In this document: piece by piece, positions 61,401 through 64,000 of the stretch
Layout: each line of letters starts with the position of its first letter
Numbering within the stretch: the first letter of the stretch is position 1
Source of the DNA: Bacillus cytotoxicus
GTDB taxonomy: Bacteria; Bacillota; Bacilli; Bacillales; Bacillaceae_G
DNA: 64,000 bases
NCBI RefSeq assembly: GCF_023715645.1
Contig: NZ_JAMBOP010000015.1
Coordinates: 43,190-107,189 of the forward strand
Direction of reading: 5' to 3'
Translations under genes and position numbers: made by a program
Notes under the pieces: model-generated
The model's input: the letters and a program-made list of their open reading frames with translations, nothing else
What the model was told of the DNA's origin: nothing
Databases searched by the model: none

Positions 61401-61436
61401 AATAACCCCAGATACTTTTTTGTCTGAGGTTATCTT
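61401..61436 (-). terminator. Terminator of the helicase gene
   Basis: On the minus strand ataacctcagac pairs with gtatctggggttat, followed by tttttg. Confidence 0.8.
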
Positions 61437-61478
61437 TGTATTATTTCCCATACTATATAAATCCGTTTTGAAGAAACT

Positions 61479-63761
61479 CTATATTTTCATATCTAAAAAA
61501 CCTTTTAAAACTCCAACTGTTTGCGGTGCTTGTAGTCTCGCTGTTATATACGGAAATTCCGGACTACCATCAAAGATCATCTGAGATGTTAACGGGGCAC
61601 CTACCCACATGATATCGTCATCTATAATAACAAATGGCATCACTTTGTTTTGACGATGCACTTGTACGTTTTTTAGCGGAACTTGAGATTCTGTATAGAT
61701 GATAACGGGTACTTTTGCACGCGCTAAAGCTTGCCACACTCTTTTATCCATGCGACTTGAATTGGGAATAGATACAATGATCTTCTTTTTCGCTGAGATC
61801 ATATCTTTTAATAATACTTTCGTTTCTTCTCTATTTGTTTGTACAAACCAACGCAATCTTTTCGTAATCTTCCGTTCTAAAACTGCTCTTGATGTTGTAC
61901 GATCATACACATCTCCTTGCCTTTGTATATGAGACGTTAAATGGGATAAAGCCTGTTTTCGCGAAAGATTTTTCCTCATATATTGACAATCTGATAGTTG
62001 AATAAATTTCCCTCTCGCTCTCGTAACTGCAACGTTAACGAGACGGTGGTTTTTTTGATCAAAGAAGAGCACACCCGGTCGTTCTTGCGGATAGCTATCA
62101 ACTGTATCAAACAAAATCATATCACGCTCAGATCCTTGAAATTTATGAACGGTTGCTGCTAGTACAGGCGCATTTTTGAACTTTGTTTTCTGAAGCAATT
62201 CCCTGATGCACGTTGATAAAAAACGTGACTGCGCACGATACGGCGTTACAATACCAATTGACGATACTCCATCGACTAAACCAATTAAAGTAAGTTGCAT
62301 CGCTAATAATCCAGAAAAAATATTATAACGTGAACTTGATGCAACGTCTTTTAATGAATAAGCCCCCATATTACTTGTATCTAGTAAAACTGCCGCTTCT
62401 TTCATGAAAGGCTGTAAAGCTGCAATATTATTTCGCTCTATAACAGAAGGATGGTCGAACACTTCGTTTTTATAAATAAATTCGTTCGTAAAGCTTGAAA
62501 TATGCGGATGCATACGACGCTGCTCTTGCAGCATGTATAAATTTGGATGTTTTTTACGTTCATTTACCGCATCTACTATCCCAGCATGGTAAAACATATC
62601 TTCTTTTAACCACTTATTCACAAGCTCATGATTCGATAAAGCAATTGGTGGTAATTGTAGAAAATCTCCGCACACAACAATACGCTTTCCTAAAGAGGCT
62701 GCTAGTGCAAGTTGCGGAACATATGCCATACTTACTTCATCGACAACTACAAGATCGAACGTTCTTTCATAAACAAGTGAATCGATTGCACATTTGGATA
62801 ATGTCGCCCCAATGACTTTCGCATTTTCAATATACTCTTTCTCAACTTCTTTCACTTTTGCTTTTTGCTTTCGAAGATCCCCTTCTATTTCCTGCATTTT
62901 TCTTTTTTCAGCAGAAGTCGCTTTATAAGAAAGAATTTTTTGTCTTAATTCTTGTCTTAATTCTTCTAAATAAAGCCTTTCTTCTTGCCATTCTTCATTT
63001 GTTGATTCTACTAATCGCGTAGTTAATAACGTTTCATGATTACGAATTTGGTCATTTTGACTAAAACCATACCGAATCACCTCTCCCGGTACCCACTTCT
63101 CTTTTTTCTCAATTTGCTTTGTTACTTCGCCCATTAATACATCAACCGCTGCATTACTATGGGCTAAGACAAGAACAGATTTTCCACTTTGATAATGCGC
63201 CGCAATAATGCGCGACAAATTGTATGATTTCCCAGTTCCTGGTGGTCCCCAAACGTACGTTGTTGCGTTATAAAATGAACGATATGCAAGTTCATTTTTC
63301 TCTTTTTTCATTTTCGCAATGTGCTTTTGTTCACTCGTTCCTTGTAATAACCGGTTCACGCGCTGACGTTTTTGTTTATCTTTTCTTACTTCTTTTAAAC
63401 GTTCTTGCAATTGTTCTAGCAGTTGCCACGGCTCACTATATAACACCGCTTCCTGTATATGTTGTTGCATGTAACAATTGAGTTTAATTTCAATGTCTAA
63501 TCCTTGGACAGATAGTACTTCCCCCGTTGCTTCTTCACCATCAAATTCAATTCGAATCGGTGTTCCGTCTGGTAAACTTACTTCAGAAATAAGCTGAAAT
63601 ACATAGACACTACTTTCATAGTCTGTATATAAAAACCGTCCATTTATAATAGACAGTTTACTCCCGCCAACTGTCTTCCAATGTTTAATTTCATATGTTA
63701 ACGCTTCATGCCACTCTTTCATCGTTTCTGTTAATGAAGGAGTCTGCGCAGATGTAATCAT
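61479..63761 (-). CDS. Upf1-like superfamily 1 helicase
   Basis: A 760-residue AAA_11/AAA_12-type helicase. Walker A is GPPGTGKSYNLSRII (about residue 182), Walker B LVVVDEVSMAYVP, followed by CGDFLQLPPIALS, LQEQRRMHPHIS, GIVTPYRAQSRF, VHKFQGSERDMILFD and NVAVTRARGKFI, the complete SF1B order. The last 130 residues (KKIIVSIPNSSRMDKRVWQALARAKV...) form a separate module resembling a PLD-like domain without clear HKD. ATG 63761 follows aaggagac. Probably acts on DNA or RNA; role unknown. Confidence 0.9.
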   Translation of the reverse strand: MITSAQTPSLTETMKEWHEALTYEIKHWKTVGGSKLSIINGRFLYTDYESSVYVFQLISEVSLPDGTPIRIEFDGEEATGEVLSVQGLDIEIKLNCYMQQHIQEAVLYSEPWQLLEQLQERLKEVRKDKQKRQRVNRLLQGTSEQKHIAKMKKEKNELAYRSFYNATTYVWGPPGTGKSYNLSRIIAAHYQSGKSVLVLAHSNAAVDVLMGEVTKQIEKKEKWVPGEVIRYGFSQNDQIRNHETLLTTRLVESTNEEWQEERLYLEELRQELRQKILSYKATSAEKRKMQEIEGDLRKQKAKVKEVEKEYIENAKVIGATLSKCAIDSLVYERTFDLVVVDEVSMAYVPQLALAASLGKRIVVCGDFLQLPPIALSNHELVNKWLKEDMFYHAGIVDAVNERKKHPNLYMLQEQRRMHPHISSFTNEFIYKNEVFDHPSVIERNNIAALQPFMKEAAVLLDTSNMGAYSLKDVASSSRYNIFSGLLAMQLTLIGLVDGVSSIGIVTPYRAQSRFLSTCIRELLQKTKFKNAPVLAATVHKFQGSERDMILFDTVDSYPQERPGVLFFDQKNHRLVNVAVTRARGKFIQLSDCQYMRKNLSRKQALSHLTSHIQRQGDVYDRTTSRAVLERKITKRLRWFVQTNREETKVLLKDMISAKKKIIVSIPNSSRMDKRVWQALARAKVPVIIYTESQVPLKNVQVHRQNKVMPFVIIDDDIMWVGAPLTSQMIFDGSPEFPYITARLQAPQTVGVLKGFLDMKI

Positions 63762-63882
63762 GTTTAAGTCTCCTTCCTCTACTGCAAACATACTTTCTCA
63801 CTATACCATAAAAAACTATAGATTGACTGAAAGGGAAATACTTTCTAATGAAGAGTAGATAACATATTTTGCAATGAATACT

Positions 63883-64000
63883 CCCCCACTTAACAAAGTT
63901 TGAAGTGGGGGTTTCTAACGTTTCGACCTAATGGACGATTAACGTCAGTGGAGTTAACACACTAGCGAGCTGTTTCACGCCTAACCCCTCTATCCCGTTT
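63883..64000. mobile_element. Edge of a probable IS200/IS605-type or structured element
   Basis: A perfect nine-base hairpin (cccccactt/aagtggggg, 63883-63911) is followed by GC-richer sequence with no coding frame up to the window end. Such subterminal hairpins mark IS200/IS605-family ends. The element continues outside the window, so the identification is tentative. Confidence 0.4.

Overview
The window looks like chromosomal DNA of a low-GC Firmicute, most likely a member of the Bacillus cereus group. The reasons are the strong purine-rich ribosome binding sites with frequent GTG and TTG starts, the T-box and lysine riboswitch leaders, an IS231-type element, DUF2512, DUF4083 and GrpB family genes, many small GNAT and VOC enzymes, and several interspersed structured repeats of the kind known from that group. 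No rRNA, tRNA or CRISPR array was seen.

Layout. 1-3240: a deleted IS4-type element, a SDR-TetR operon with a palindromic operator, and a patch of gene debris with two strong terminators. 3240-7770: an Eis-like acetyltransferase, then an aromatic amino acid operon read leftward under two tandem tyrosine T-boxes. It keeps intact DAHP synthase/chorismate mutase and prephenate dehydrogenase, but only fossils of chorismate synthase (aroC) and EPSP synthase (aroA). 7800-11313: one very large SIR2-domain protein that resembles single-gene anti-phage sirtuins. 11600-20400: housekeeping and accessory enzymes (DUF2512 and DUF1275 membrane proteins, APH kinase, DUF2332, D-serine dehydratase with a divergent cupin regulator, hydrolase, isochorismatase, GNAT), with a highly base-paired intergenic repeat at 12258-12508.

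20449-26240: a truncated MFS transporter gene split by a class C-like group II intron, then a reduced lsr (autoinducer-2) locus in which the helix-turn-helix of lsrR is fused in frame to lsrK, followed by a cupin gene and lsrF. 26240-27300: three copies of a second interspersed repeat, one inside a 282-bp unit with 15-bp inverted ends. 27300-31000: PfpI, GNAT, VOC, zinc-ribbon and RNA methylase genes. 31250-33070: a complete IS231-like element with an 11-bp target duplication, inserted into the end of an IS231-related mini-element. 33400-36580: MoxR-DUF58-membrane protein operon. 36740-39680: IS231 remnant, two ABC permeases, another mini-element and a NUDIX remnant.

39675-47000: GNAT, kinase-like protein, a dehydrogenase gene broken by one nonsense codon, an EamA exporter divergent from a MocR-type regulator, GrpB and VOC genes. 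46733-48513: lysine riboswitch and LysP-like permease. 48519-54985: a Tn554-like transposon (tnpA-tnpB-tnpC) carrying arsR-arsI-acr3-arsC and bounded by 21-bp perfect inverted repeats, one of which starts six bases after lysP. 55000-64000: repeat copy, HesB-like protein, uridine kinase-like protein, a classical zinc sirtuin, signal peptidase I, acyl-CoA dehydrogenase, YdcF, GNAT, an Upf1-like helicase, and at the right edge what looks like the end of another insertion element.

The main themes are erosion of biosynthetic and transport operons by deletion, leaving recognisable fossils, and heavy traffic of small mobile elements. The strongest candidates for follow-up are the 1170-residue SIR2 protein, the ars-carrying Tn554-like unit with its inverted ends and repeated ArsR-type operators, and the tandem tyrosine T-boxes on the decaying aro operon.
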